Shown here one piece after another: positions 28,382-37,555 of a stretch of DNA of 64,000 nucleotides (positions are counted from its first letter, which is position 1; every line of letters starts with the position of its first letter). The notes beneath the pieces are model-generated. The model was not told the DNA's origin. It ran no database searches and saw only the letters and a list, made by a program, of their open reading frames with translations. The stretch spans positions 1-64,000 of the forward strand of contig WXFD01000012.1 of the NCBI GenBank assembly GCA_009877105.1, in the 5' to 3' direction. This stretch comes from Bacteroidales bacterium (GTDB taxonomy: Bacteria; Bacteroidota; Bacteroidia; Bacteroidales; VadinHA17). A program made the translations under genes and the position numbers.

Positions 28382-28438
28382 CACATGATACAAAATCACA
28401 AACAGGCATGAAAATAAAATTCATGTGGATCCCATGTG
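28382..28438. promoter_or_regulatory. Cluster of CACATG/CATGTG repeats upstream of rhaA
   Basis: Three hexamers of the same type lie within 57 bases: CACATG at 28382-28387 and CATGTG at 28422-28427 and 28433-28438. CATGAA (28407-28412) and TTCATG (28420-28425) form an inverted repeat with a 7-base spacer. The arrangement could be an operator or alternative hairpins in the rhaA leader. No regulator gene is adjacent, so this rests on pattern alone. Confidence 0.3.
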
Positions 28439-28477
28439 AACAACTTAATCTTCAGTAATATATAAATTTATTTTCAT

Positions 28478-29743
28478 ATGAAAAAAGAACTTATCAGGAA
28501 GTCATATCAACTTGCAAAGGAACAATATGCTGAACTTGGTGTGGATACTGAAAAAGCCTTGTCGGAAATGGATAAGCTGGTAATCAGCCTTCACTGCTGG
28601 CAGACGGATGATGTTGGCGGGTTTGAAAGGGAAGGTGCGGAGCTGGGTGGCGGGGGCATACAGGCAACCGGCAACTTTCCCGGCAAAGCCAGGACAATCG
28701 GACAGATGAGAGATGATCTTGATAAGGTGATGTCTCTTCTGCCGGGGAAGCAGAGACTGAATCTTCATGCGATTTACGGGGAGTTTGAAGGGAAGAAAGT
28801 TGACAGGGACCAGATCGAATTAAAGCATTTCCAGGGATGGATCGACTGGGCAAAGGAAAGAAGCATGGGCCTTGATTTTAACTGTACCTGTTTTTCACAT
28901 CCCCTTTCGGATGATGGTTTTACCCTGTCGAGCAAAAATCCCAAAATAAGAAAGTTCTGGATTGAACATACAAAAAGATGCAGGGCAATAGCAGCTGAAA
29001 TGGGCAGGCAGCTCGGGACCCCATCGGTACACAATATCTGGATACCGGATGGTTCAAAAGATACTCCGGTCGACAGGTACACACTGCGAAAAAATCTCAA
29101 GAAATCTCTCGATGAGATCTTCGAGATCAGATATCCCGTTAAATACCTGAAGGATGCAATTGAAAGCAAGCTGTTTGGAATTGGTTCGGAATCGATGGTA
29201 GTCGGATCGCACGATTTCTACCTGGGCTATGCCATAAAGAACAATAAGCTCATCACCCTTGATAACGGCCATTTTCACCCGACCGAACAGGTTGGCGACA
29301 AGATCTCATCCATACTCCTCTTTGTTGACGAGATACTTCTCCACCTTACCCGGGGCGTAAGGTGGGACAGCGACCATGTTGTGACACTCAATGATGACCT
29401 GATGCTCATAGCTCATGAAATAGTCAGGGCAAAAGCATTGGGCAGAATAAATGTGGGCCTCGACTTTTTCGATGCAAGCCTTAACAGGGTAGGTGCCTAT
29501 GTTGTTGGAACCAGGTCGGTCCAGCTGGCCTTCCTGAGTGCGTTCCTCGAACCTACCGCAACACTGGTCAAATATGAGGAAGACGGTAAAACCTTTGAGA
29601 GGCTTTCTCTTCTTGAACTTATGAAAACCATGCCGCTAGGCGCCGTTTGGGATTACTACTGCATGATAAATGACGTCCCGGCGGGACCGGATTATATCGA
29701 TGAGATCAGGAAATATGAAAAAAATGTTTTGCTGAAAAGATAA
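28478..29743 (+). CDS. rhaA: L-rhamnose isomerase
   Basis: The 421-residue enzyme converts L-rhamnose to L-rhamnulose and is close in length and sequence pattern to E. coli RhaA. Nearly invariant stretches are visible: SLHCWQTDDVGGFE, GGGIQATGNFPGKARTIGQMRDDL, NCTCFSHPLSDDGFTLS, ESKLFGIGSESMVVGS, DNGHFHPTEQVGDKIS and VRWDSDHVV. Metal ligands (Glu, Asp, His) lie in these patches. It is followed after 49 bases by rhamnulokinase. Confidence 0.96.
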   Translation: MKKELIRKSYQLAKEQYAELGVDTEKALSEMDKLVISLHCWQTDDVGGFEREGAELGGGGIQATGNFPGKARTIGQMRDDLDKVMSLLPGKQRLNLHAIYGEFEGKKVDRDQIELKHFQGWIDWAKERSMGLDFNCTCFSHPLSDDGFTLSSKNPKIRKFWIEHTKRCRAIAAEMGRQLGTPSVHNIWIPDGSKDTPVDRYTLRKNLKKSLDEIFEIRYPVKYLKDAIESKLFGIGSESMVVGSHDFYLGYAIKNNKLITLDNGHFHPTEQVGDKISSILLFVDEILLHLTRGVRWDSDHVVTLNDDLMLIAHEIVRAKALGRINVGLDFFDASLNRVGAYVVGTRSVQLAFLSAFLEPTATLVKYEEDGKTFERLSLLELMKTMPLGAVWDYYCMINDVPAGPDYIDEIRKYEKNVLLKR

Positions 29744-29792
29744 ACTGAGTCGAACATAAAAACCCTTTTTCGGGAGATCTATTAGTCATCTT

Positions 29793-31160
29793 ATGAAAGA
29801 AAAGGTTATTGCAGTATTTGATATAGGAAAAAGCAACAAAAAGCTGCTTTTATTTGATTATAATCTCAGGCTTGTTTCAGAAAATGAGACCAGTTTCCCT
29901 GAGCAGGTTGACGATGACGGGTTTGCATGCGATAACATCGGTGCCATTGAAAAATGGGTCAGGGATTCGGTAAGCGCCCTCTCGCTTTCCGATAAATATG
30001 ATCTCACTGCCATGAACTTTGCAACTTATGGTGCAACCATTGCCTATCTTGACAAAGATGGAAAACGGATCACCCCCATATACAATTACCTCAAACCTGT
30101 TGATGAAAAATTACCTGAGAGGCTTTTCAGAAGGTACGGAGGACAGGATGAATTTTGCCGCAGGACCGCTTCACCTGCCCTTGGGATGCTTAACTCCGGC
30201 ATACAGATATTCTGGCTGAAGTCGGAAAAACCGGATATTTTTTCGAAAGTTGATCAGATCCTCCATTTCCCGCAATATATCTCATACCTGTTTACGGGAA
30301 AAATATACTCCGAACATACCTCAGTGGGCTGCCATACGAGCATGTGGGATTTCGACAACATGAAATATCATCCGTGGCTCTCGGATCATGGCATCAAACT
30401 GCCTGAACCAGTATCTGTAATGACCTGTAACGAGATTGAAAGCGAAGGTAAAAAAATCATGACAGGAATAGGAATTCACGACAGTTCAGCTTCCCTTGCG
30501 CCATATTTCACCGGAAAACGAGGGAACTTCCTGCTCATGTCCACAGGAACCTGGTGCATCAACATGAATCCGTTCAATCCTGAAAAACTTACCACAATTC
30601 AACTTGACAATGACTGCCTGTGCTACATGAGTGTCAGTATGCAACCCGTAAAATCATCCAGGCTGTTCCTTGGCAATATGCATGATAATGGCGTTCGGAT
30701 TCTTTCCGATCATTTCAGGACCTCAGGCAATTATTACAAGGATCTGAAATATGACAATGATCTGATACAAATGCTGAAAGGCAAATACAGCGGTGACAGG
30801 AAAGTATTTTTCAGCTCGGAATCAGGGTCACGTGAATTCAGGGACAATATAGATCTGTTCGAGTTCAGGACATTTGAAGAAGGTTACCATCAGCTTATGA
30901 TTGAACTGAGCGAACTGACCATAGCTTCTGTTGAACTGATCCTGGCTGAAAATGATGCTACCGAAAACATATACATTACCGGCGGATTTTCCAGGAACAA
31001 TATTTTCCTTAGGCTCATGGCCCAGGCCTTTCCTTCAAAAAGAGTATTTACATCAGAAGTAAAGAACGGGACGGCGCTGGGCGCCGCACTTGTTATACTG
31101 CAGGCTCTGGGGTACCCTCTTCCGGAACTCAACCTTGGACTGACGGAAATCAGCAGCTGA
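29793..31160 (+). CDS. rhaB: Rhamnulokinase (FGGY-family sugar kinase)
   Basis: The 455-residue kinase phosphorylates L-rhamnulose at C1. The FGGY/actin-like ATPase fold is shown by the N-terminal phosphate loop (VFDIGKSNKKLLLFD), the central MSTGTWCINMNPF and the C-terminal adenosine loop (ITGGFSRNNIFLRLMAQ). Placement after rhaA gives the substrate. A rhamnulose-1-phosphate aldolase (rhaD) is not found in this window, so the pathway must be completed elsewhere. Confidence 0.9.
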   Translation: MKEKVIAVFDIGKSNKKLLLFDYNLRLVSENETSFPEQVDDDGFACDNIGAIEKWVRDSVSALSLSDKYDLTAMNFATYGATIAYLDKDGKRITPIYNYLKPVDEKLPERLFRRYGGQDEFCRRTASPALGMLNSGIQIFWLKSEKPDIFSKVDQILHFPQYISYLFTGKIYSEHTSVGCHTSMWDFDNMKYHPWLSDHGIKLPEPVSVMTCNEIESEGKKIMTGIGIHDSSASLAPYFTGKRGNFLLMSTGTWCINMNPFNPEKLTTIQLDNDCLCYMSVSMQPVKSSRLFLGNMHDNGVRILSDHFRTSGNYYKDLKYDNDLIQMLKGKYSGDRKVFFSSESGSREFRDNIDLFEFRTFEEGYHQLMIELSELTIASVELILAENDATENIYITGGFSRNNIFLRLMAQAFPSKRVFTSEVKNGTALGAALVILQALGYPLPELNLGLTEISS

Positions 31161-31344
31161 CCTCACAACCACATTCCGCGAATATTCTATTATCCTTTCT
31201 GCCAGCATTCTTCGGATTGCCGCCTCCGGCATTTCCGTACAGCATATCTTGTTGATTCCGGGAAATGTTCATAATTACTTTTTATGTTAATAATAAATAT
31301 TTTTTATATTTAAGGATCACTTTTCAAACCTAAAAACCCTGATA

Positions 31345-31428
31345 ATGGACAAGGATGAACAGATTATCCTTAAGATTCTGATATACATAATCATTTTTCT
31401 GCTGTTCGGAATTATAATCATCACATGA
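31345..31428 (+). CDS. 27-residue single-pass membrane micro-ORF coupled to a sulfatase gene
   Basis: The ORF has a charged start (MDKDEQ) followed by about 18 hydrophobic residues rich in Ile and Leu (ILKILIYIIIFLLFGIIII). Its stop overlaps the sulfatase start in ATGA, the usual sign of translational coupling. A near-match to a -7 box (TATATTTA, 31305-31312) would place transcription about 26 bases before its ATG. It is not a signal peptide for the next gene, which has its own lipoprotein signal. It could be a regulatory membrane peptide or a leader. Gene status is plausible, not proven. Confidence 0.5.
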   Translation: MDKDEQIILKILIYIIIFLLFGIIIIT

Positions 31429-32876
31429 AAGATAAACACATGTTCCGGATCAATCAGCCCGTTCCCCTGGCTCTTTGTGCCTCCACATTTTTCCTGATGT
31501 CTTGCACTGATTCCGCCGAGAAAAGAGCTTTGCCAAACATTGTTTTTATCCTGGCCGATGATATGGGCTACGGCGACCTTAGCTGTTACGGTCAGCAAAA
31601 ATTCTCCACTCCCAATATCGACCGCCTGGCCAGCCAGGGCATTCTGTTCACGCAACATTACGCTGGATGCACAGTAAGCGCTCCGTCCCGTTCAAGCCTT
31701 ATGACCGGCCTGCATACAGGCCACACACCAATAAGAGGAAACAAGGAATGGGATCCTGAAGGACAATGGCCGCTCCCGGCAGCATCTGTTACAATAGCGG
31801 AAATGCTGAAATCGTGCGGCTACACTACAGGAGCTTTCGGTAAATGGGGACTGGGATTCATTGGTACGGAGGGAGATCCCAACTCTCAGGGATTTGATGA
31901 GTTTTTTGGTTATAACTGTCAGAGACTTGCTCATAATTACTTTCCCGGTCACCTGTGGCATAACCGGGAAAAAATCATCCTCCACGACAATGATTCAGGC
32001 AGGACCGGATCATACGGACCTGACCTCATTCACAGGGCCGCACTGGAATTTATTAAAGCTAACAGGGAAAAACCTTTTTTTCTTTTCTACCCTACAATCA
32101 TTCCTCATGCGGAACTTTATGCCAAAGATCAATACATGGCACAGTTCAGGGGAAATTTCGAACCCGAGAAAGTGTTTAAAGGTACTGACAGCGGCCCGGG
32201 CTTCCGCAAAGGGGCATATGGCTCCCAGCCGGAATCACATGCAGCATTCGCGGGAATGATAAAACAGCTCGATGATTATGTTGGCGAAATTATAGCTTCA
32301 ATCAGCGAACTCGGGCTTGAAAAAAATACCATCGTTATCTTTTCGTCCGATAACGGGCCGCACCTGGAAGGGGGAGCCGATCCTGATTATTTTAATAGCA
32401 ACGGGAAGTTCAAAGGTTATAAAAGGGATCTGTATGAAGGCGGAATAAGGGTCCCGTTTATAGTGAGATGGCCTGGCAAAGTGAAACAGGGCCGCATTTC
32501 AGATCATGTTTCGGCCTTCTGGGATATAATGCCAACCTTTGCAGAAGCAGCCGGTATTGATGCTCCAGAAGAAACTGACGGAATTTCATTCCTGCCGGAG
32601 CTTCTTGGCAGAAAGCAAAAAGATCACGAATTCCTCTACTGGGAATTTCACGAACAGGGTGGCCGGATAGCCGTCAGAACAGGGAACTGGAAAGCAGTTA
32701 AATTCAACACTGAATTGACTGACACCGGACAAATTGAATTATATAACTTATCTGTTGATCCGGGTGAAACAAATGATGTTGCCGGATCAAACCCCGAAGT
32801 GGTAAAGGAAATGCTCCGTATAATGAAACGGGAACATGTGCCGTCAGATATCTTTCCCATGGCAGCTGAAAGATGA
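31425..32876 (+). CDS. Sulfatase lipoprotein, serine type (first of five)
   Basis: The 483-residue sulfatase has a lipobox (FLMSC, Cys27). The metal-binding N terminus is NIVFILADDMGYGDLSCYG, and the formylglycine site is S85-A-P-S-R89. Serine at that position requires conversion by an anaerobic sulfatase-maturating enzyme, such as the one encoded at 41604-42953. The later motif GKWGLGF, the SSDNGPH metal site and the C-terminal ELYNLSVDPGETNDVAG are family-typical. It heads the five-sulfatase operon. Substrate linkage cannot be read from sequence; context suggests a rhamnose-containing polymer. Confidence 0.92.
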   Translation: MKDKHMFRINQPVPLALCASTFFLMSCTDSAEKRALPNIVFILADDMGYGDLSCYGQQKFSTPNIDRLASQGILFTQHYAGCTVSAPSRSSLMTGLHTGHTPIRGNKEWDPEGQWPLPAASVTIAEMLKSCGYTTGAFGKWGLGFIGTEGDPNSQGFDEFFGYNCQRLAHNYFPGHLWHNREKIILHDNDSGRTGSYGPDLIHRAALEFIKANREKPFFLFYPTIIPHAELYAKDQYMAQFRGNFEPEKVFKGTDSGPGFRKGAYGSQPESHAAFAGMIKQLDDYVGEIIASISELGLEKNTIVIFSSDNGPHLEGGADPDYFNSNGKFKGYKRDLYEGGIRVPFIVRWPGKVKQGRISDHVSAFWDIMPTFAEAAGIDAPEETDGISFLPELLGRKQKDHEFLYWEFHEQGGRIAVRTGNWKAVKFNTELTDTGQIELYNLSVDPGETNDVAGSNPEVVKEMLRIMKREHVPSDIFPMAAER

Positions 32877-32954
32877 TAAGTTGAGAACCGGACAGACAAT
32901 CGGATGCAGACCATTCAACGAATTATTAAACCTGATCACTGAAAAAATGCTTCC

Positions 32955-34484
32955 ATGAGACTTTGTACTGAAAAGAAGATTCTGCTGCCAGTGCTGATGG
33001 CTTCTGTACTGCCACTCTCCTCATCGTGCCGGAAGGCCGAAAGTCCCAACATTATTTTAATTTATGCAGACGATCTGGGTTACGGGGATGTCAGCTGTTA
33101 CGGTGCAAAGAGCATCCTGACGCCAAACATTGACAGGATTGCCAGGCAGGGGCTGCAATTCAGCAATGCGCACTGCACATCAGCCACAAGTACCCCATCG
33201 CGATATTCTCTGCTTACCGGAGAGTATGCCTGGAGAAGACCCGGTACCGGAATAGCTCCGGGTGACGCTCCTTCCGTAATAAAAGCAGGCAGATTCACCA
33301 TTGCATCACTTTTGAAAAGCGCCGGTTACACGACAGCCGTAATAGGGAAATGGCATCTCGGACTTGGACCTGAAGGCGGACCTGACTGGAACGGTGAGAT
33401 AAGGCCCGGGCCAATGGACCTGGGTTTTGACTATAATTTTATCATGCCCGCTACAGGTGACCGCGTTCCATGTGTCTTTGTCGAGAACAGGAATGTGCTT
33501 GGTCTTGATCCGGATGATCCGATTCGCGTCAGTTTTAAGGAAAAAATAGGCAGTCTGCCGACCGGAAGGGAAAATCCTGAGCTTCTAAAAATGCATCCAA
33601 GTCATGGTCATGATATGACAATCATCAATGGAATAAGCAGGATAGGATATATGACAGGAGGGACTTCGGCACTCTGGACCGACGAAGATATTGCGGATGT
33701 GATTACGGAAAAGGCCGTCAGATATATAAAGGACAACAAGAATAGGCCATTCTTTTTATATTTTGCCACAAATGATATCCACGTTCCGAGAGTTCCGCAC
33801 CCCAGGTTTGCAGGAAAGAGCGGTATGGGTCCGAGGGGAGATGTTATCCTGCAGTTTGACTGGTCGGTAGGTGAAATCATCAGGACTGTTGAAGAGCTGG
33901 ATCTGTCGCGCAAAACCCTGATCATTGTGACAAGTGACAACGGCCCCGTGGTAGATGACGGATACCGCGACCAGGCTGTTGAACTGCTTGGCGATCACAA
34001 ACCTGCCGGCCCGCTTCGCGGAGGAAAATACAGCGCTTTTGACGGCGGGACCAGGATCATGTTTATTGCCAGCTGGAAAGGAAAAATCAAACCCGGGAAG
34101 TCAGATGCACTGTTCAGCCAGATAGACCTCATGTCGTCGTTTGCATCACTTACCGGACAAACCATTCCGGCAGGGGAAGGACCCGACAGCTATAACAACC
34201 TTCCGGTCCTCCTGGGAAAATCCCGGAAAGACAGAAGCTGGCTGGTTGAACAGTCGCTCAATAACCGGCTTTCGATCATTAAGGGTGACTGGAAATATAT
34301 TGAACCCGGACCAGGAATTAGAATCATGCCCGAAACCGGAACCGAAACCGGCAACGATCCGGAACCTCAGCTTTACAACCTGCGCAGGGATATCGGTGAG
34401 AAAAATAATGTTGCCCGGGAAAACCAGTCAATTGTTAATGAATTAACAGAATTGTTGCAAGAAATCAGGAATTCTGCAGAATAA
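32955..34484 (+). CDS. Sulfatase lipoprotein, serine type (second of five)
   Basis: The 509-residue sulfatase has a signal with a lipobox-like LSSSC (Cys25). NIILIYADDLGYGDVSCYG and the formylglycine site S79-T-P-S-R83 mark the active site, followed by GKWHLGLG and VTSDNGPV. The C-terminal half (GPLRGGKYSAFDGGTRIMFIASWKG, PQLYNLRRDIGEKNNVARE) resembles arylsulfatase-A-like enzymes. It lies 78 bases after the first sulfatase and 15 before the third. Like its neighbours it depends on serine-type maturation. Confidence 0.92.
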   Translation: MRLCTEKKILLPVLMASVLPLSSSCRKAESPNIILIYADDLGYGDVSCYGAKSILTPNIDRIARQGLQFSNAHCTSATSTPSRYSLLTGEYAWRRPGTGIAPGDAPSVIKAGRFTIASLLKSAGYTTAVIGKWHLGLGPEGGPDWNGEIRPGPMDLGFDYNFIMPATGDRVPCVFVENRNVLGLDPDDPIRVSFKEKIGSLPTGRENPELLKMHPSHGHDMTIINGISRIGYMTGGTSALWTDEDIADVITEKAVRYIKDNKNRPFFLYFATNDIHVPRVPHPRFAGKSGMGPRGDVILQFDWSVGEIIRTVEELDLSRKTLIIVTSDNGPVVDDGYRDQAVELLGDHKPAGPLRGGKYSAFDGGTRIMFIASWKGKIKPGKSDALFSQIDLMSSFASLTGQTIPAGEGPDSYNNLPVLLGKSRKDRSWLVEQSLNNRLSIIKGDWKYIEPGPGIRIMPETGTETGNDPEPQLYNLRRDIGEKNNVARENQSIVNELTELLQEIRNSAE

Positions 34485-34499
34485 CCTAAATAATGCATA

Positions 34500-36002
34500 A
34501 TGAAAATTAATCTGAAGCCTGCACTGGGGATAGGCGTGATAGCCTCCGTTCCTCTCGTTTCCTGTCAGAACTCAGGAAAACAGGAAACATCAAAACCAAA
34601 CATTCTGATGATCCTTCTCGACGATTACGGGTACAGCGATGTCGGATGCTATGGAAGCAAATTCTATGAGACCCCGAATATTGACAGGCTGGCCAGCCAG
34701 GGAATTATGTTTACCGATGCATATGCTTCATGTCCCGTCTCCTCACCTACGAGAGGGTCTATACTGACCGGCAAGTATCCGGTAAACACAGGTATAACGG
34801 AATGGATACCTGGAAGGCAGGCCACTGATTACGGTGCTCCATATGACAAGCTTCTGCCGCTGCCTTTCAAACTTTTCCTTGATCCTGAGGAAGTTACCGT
34901 GGCTGAAATGCTTAAAACCAAAGGTTACACAACAATGATTTCCGGGAAATGGCACCTGGGCGAAGATCCGGCCTACTGGCCCGAAAACCAGGGCTTTGAT
35001 GTAAACAAAGGTGGATATAAGGCAGGTCAGCCATTTGTCACCGCCACGGCCAACGGATATTTCTCTCCGTATGGAAACCCGCGGCTTGACAACGGACCTC
35101 CGGGTGAATATCTTACCGACAGGCAGACGGATGAAGCCATCAGATTCATTGAAAACAACAGGGAAAAGCCGTTTTTTGTCCTCCTTTCATATTATGCCGT
35201 ACACACACCTTTGCAGGCAAAGGAACAGCATATAAAAAAGTTTACTGAAAAAGCCGATTCGATGGGACTGTCATCCATCTCTCCCTTTACCAGGGACAAA
35301 GACTGGATAAAACCCTCCATGCCGGACGACTTCAGGGAAAGAATCATTCAGAGCAATCCGGTTTATGCTGCAATGATATGGAGTGTGGATGAGAATATAG
35401 GCCGTGTGCTGGCCAGGCTTGAGGAACTCGGTATTGACGGGAATACCGTTGTGATCGTTACCTCTGACAATGGAGGACTTGCGACTTCGATTGGCTCCCC
35501 AACATGCAATGCTCCTTTGAGAGCCGGAAAAGGATGGCTTTATGAGGGGGGAATACGGGTACCTCTCATCGTAAGATATCCGGGGCTGAAATCTCCGGCT
35601 AAAGTAGTTGATTATCCGGTTTCATCCGTTGATTTTTATCCCACCTTTGCGGAAATTGCCGGCTATGACTGCAGCAATGAGAAAATTGACGGAATCAGCT
35701 TCCTTTCATCGCTTTCGGGCAGGAATCCTGAAGACAGGCCTTTATTCTGGCACTATCCGCACTACAATAACCGTGGTGTTGAACCAGGGAGCGCAATCAG
35801 GCTGGGCAAATATAAACTTATAGACAATTTTGAGAGAGAGAGGCAGGAACTGTATGATCTTGAAAACGACATATCGGAAACAACCGATATTTCAGCTTCA
35901 AACCCTGAAAAGACCAGGGAACTGTTCACTTTGCTGAATGACTGGAGGGCCCTGACGGGTGCAAAAATGATGCTTCCAAACCCCGCATGGAAAAAGGAGT
36001 GA
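34500..36002 (+). CDS. Sulfatase lipoprotein, serine type (third of five)
   Basis: The 500-residue sulfatase has a lipobox (PLVSC, Cys22). NILMILLDDYGYSDVGCYG carries metal ligands, S81-S-P-T-R85 is the formylglycine site, and GKWHLGEDPAYWPENQGFDVN follows; VTSDNGGLATS gives the other metal ligands. The C-terminal part (LRAGKGWLYEGGIRVPLIVRYPG, HYPHYNNRGVEPGSAIR) is typical of the arylsulfatase-A-like group. It is 15 bases after the second sulfatase and 40 before the fourth. Confidence 0.92.
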   Translation: MKINLKPALGIGVIASVPLVSCQNSGKQETSKPNILMILLDDYGYSDVGCYGSKFYETPNIDRLASQGIMFTDAYASCPVSSPTRGSILTGKYPVNTGITEWIPGRQATDYGAPYDKLLPLPFKLFLDPEEVTVAEMLKTKGYTTMISGKWHLGEDPAYWPENQGFDVNKGGYKAGQPFVTATANGYFSPYGNPRLDNGPPGEYLTDRQTDEAIRFIENNREKPFFVLLSYYAVHTPLQAKEQHIKKFTEKADSMGLSSISPFTRDKDWIKPSMPDDFRERIIQSNPVYAAMIWSVDENIGRVLARLEELGIDGNTVVIVTSDNGGLATSIGSPTCNAPLRAGKGWLYEGGIRVPLIVRYPGLKSPAKVVDYPVSSVDFYPTFAEIAGYDCSNEKIDGISFLSSLSGRNPEDRPLFWHYPHYNNRGVEPGSAIRLGKYKLIDNFERERQELYDLENDISETTDISASNPEKTRELFTLLNDWRALTGAKMMLPNPAWKKE

Positions 36003-36042
36003 TCCCGGCTTGTTTTTATTTTGATTACAAAAACCATATGCC

Positions 36043-37521
36043 ATGTTAAAACTTAATTCCGTCCTTACTGCCGGGGCAGTAACACTGGCAGGCTTCCAGG
36101 CCCCTGCCCAGAAGCCTGCAGCACTAAAGGCAGCCACTCCCAACATTATTATTATCCTGATGGATGATATGGGATATGGCGATATCGGCACGACCGGGGC
36201 AAATCAATATGACACACCCAATCTGGACCGGCTGGCAAGCCAGGGAATGCAGTTCACCTGGTTTTACAGTCCGCAGGCAGTAAGCAGCGCTTCCAGGGCG
36301 GGACTGTTGACAGGATGCTACCCCAATCGCGTTGGAATTACCGGGGCACTTATGCCATGGTCAACCATTGGGATCAATTCCGATGAAACAACTATTGCCG
36401 AGGTTCTCAAAACAAGGGGATATCATACTGCGGCTTTTGGCAAATGGCATGTGGGCCACCAGAGGGAGTTCCTTCCCCTCCAGCACGGATTCGATGAATA
36501 TTACGGGCTGCCATATTCAAATGACATGTGGCCTGTCGATTTTGACGGGGTCCCGATTCATCTCAGGGATACTACCAGCAGACTTATGAGATATCCGGTT
36601 CTCCCGCTGATAGAAGGAAATGAAAAAATAGGAGAGATCACTGATCTTTCCGGTCAGGATAAACTGACTGCCGAATATACCAGGCGGGCTGTGGAATTCA
36701 TTGAAAGGCACAGGAAAGAACCTTTCTTCCTTTATCTGCCTCATTCAATGGTGCATGTACCCCTCGGTGTATCTGAAAAATTCAGGGGAAAAAGCAGGCA
36801 GGGGCTGTACGGCGATGTCATGATGGAAGTGGACTGGTCGGTTGGGGAGATTGTAAAAGCGGTCGACAAAAACGGCCTTGCAAAAAAGACACTGATAATT
36901 TTTACGAGCGATAACGGACCCTGGCTTAATTTTGGAAATCACGCCGGTACTACGGGCGGATTACGCGAAGGAAAGGGAACAACATGGGAAGGCGGCCAGA
37001 GGGTGCCCTGTATAATGAGATGGACAGGTGTCATCCCGGCAGGGGAAATCTGTAACCGCCTTGCCAGTTCAATCGATTTTCTGCCCACCGTTGCCGCCAT
37101 AACCGGGGCAAAGCTTCCCGGGAAGAAAATCGATGGCGTCAATATACTCCCGTTAATGCTTGGCGATAAAAATACCACACCTCGCCATGAATTGTATTAT
37201 TATTACAAGACCAACAGCCTGGAAGCCGTTCAGCGCGACTACTGGAAACTTGTTCTGCCTCACAGGAACAATCAGTCATACCGTTATGTGGATCCGGGGA
37301 AAGATGGCTGGCCGGGACCCTATGGCTCAGAAACAATCTATTCACCTGAACTATATGATCTCCGGCGCGATCCCGGTGAATGGTATGACGTTGCCGCCCT
37401 GTATCCTGAAAAGGTAAAAGAGCTCCAGGATCTTGCAGGGGAAGCAAGGCGCGACCTGGGTGATGAAATAACGGGCGATCCGGGAACCGGACGCCGGCAG
37501 CCCGGAACAATTAAAGAATAA
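36043..37521 (+). CDS. Sulfatase, secreted, serine type (fourth of five)
   Basis: The 492-residue sulfatase has a cleavable signal peptide (ending near APAQ) rather than a lipobox, so it is probably periplasmic. NIIIILMDDMGYGDIGTTG precedes the active-site motif S81-S-A-S-R85, in which Ala replaces the usual Pro. Other motifs (GKWHVGHQREFLPLQHGFDEYYG, FTSDNGPWL, ELYDLRRDPGEWYDVA) are standard and look like cerebroside/arylsulfatase types. The Ala variant still fits the [CS]-x-[PA]-x-R consensus. Confidence 0.92.
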   Translation: MLKLNSVLTAGAVTLAGFQAPAQKPAALKAATPNIIIILMDDMGYGDIGTTGANQYDTPNLDRLASQGMQFTWFYSPQAVSSASRAGLLTGCYPNRVGITGALMPWSTIGINSDETTIAEVLKTRGYHTAAFGKWHVGHQREFLPLQHGFDEYYGLPYSNDMWPVDFDGVPIHLRDTTSRLMRYPVLPLIEGNEKIGEITDLSGQDKLTAEYTRRAVEFIERHRKEPFFLYLPHSMVHVPLGVSEKFRGKSRQGLYGDVMMEVDWSVGEIVKAVDKNGLAKKTLIIFTSDNGPWLNFGNHAGTTGGLREGKGTTWEGGQRVPCIMRWTGVIPAGEICNRLASSIDFLPTVAAITGAKLPGKKIDGVNILPLMLGDKNTTPRHELYYYYKTNSLEAVQRDYWKLVLPHRNNQSYRYVDPGKDGWPGPYGSETIYSPELYDLRRDPGEWYDVAALYPEKVKELQDLAGEARRDLGDEITGDPGTGRRQPGTIKE

Positions 37522-37555
37522 ATAAAGTATTATTGTCATAATAAAATCATTCAAT

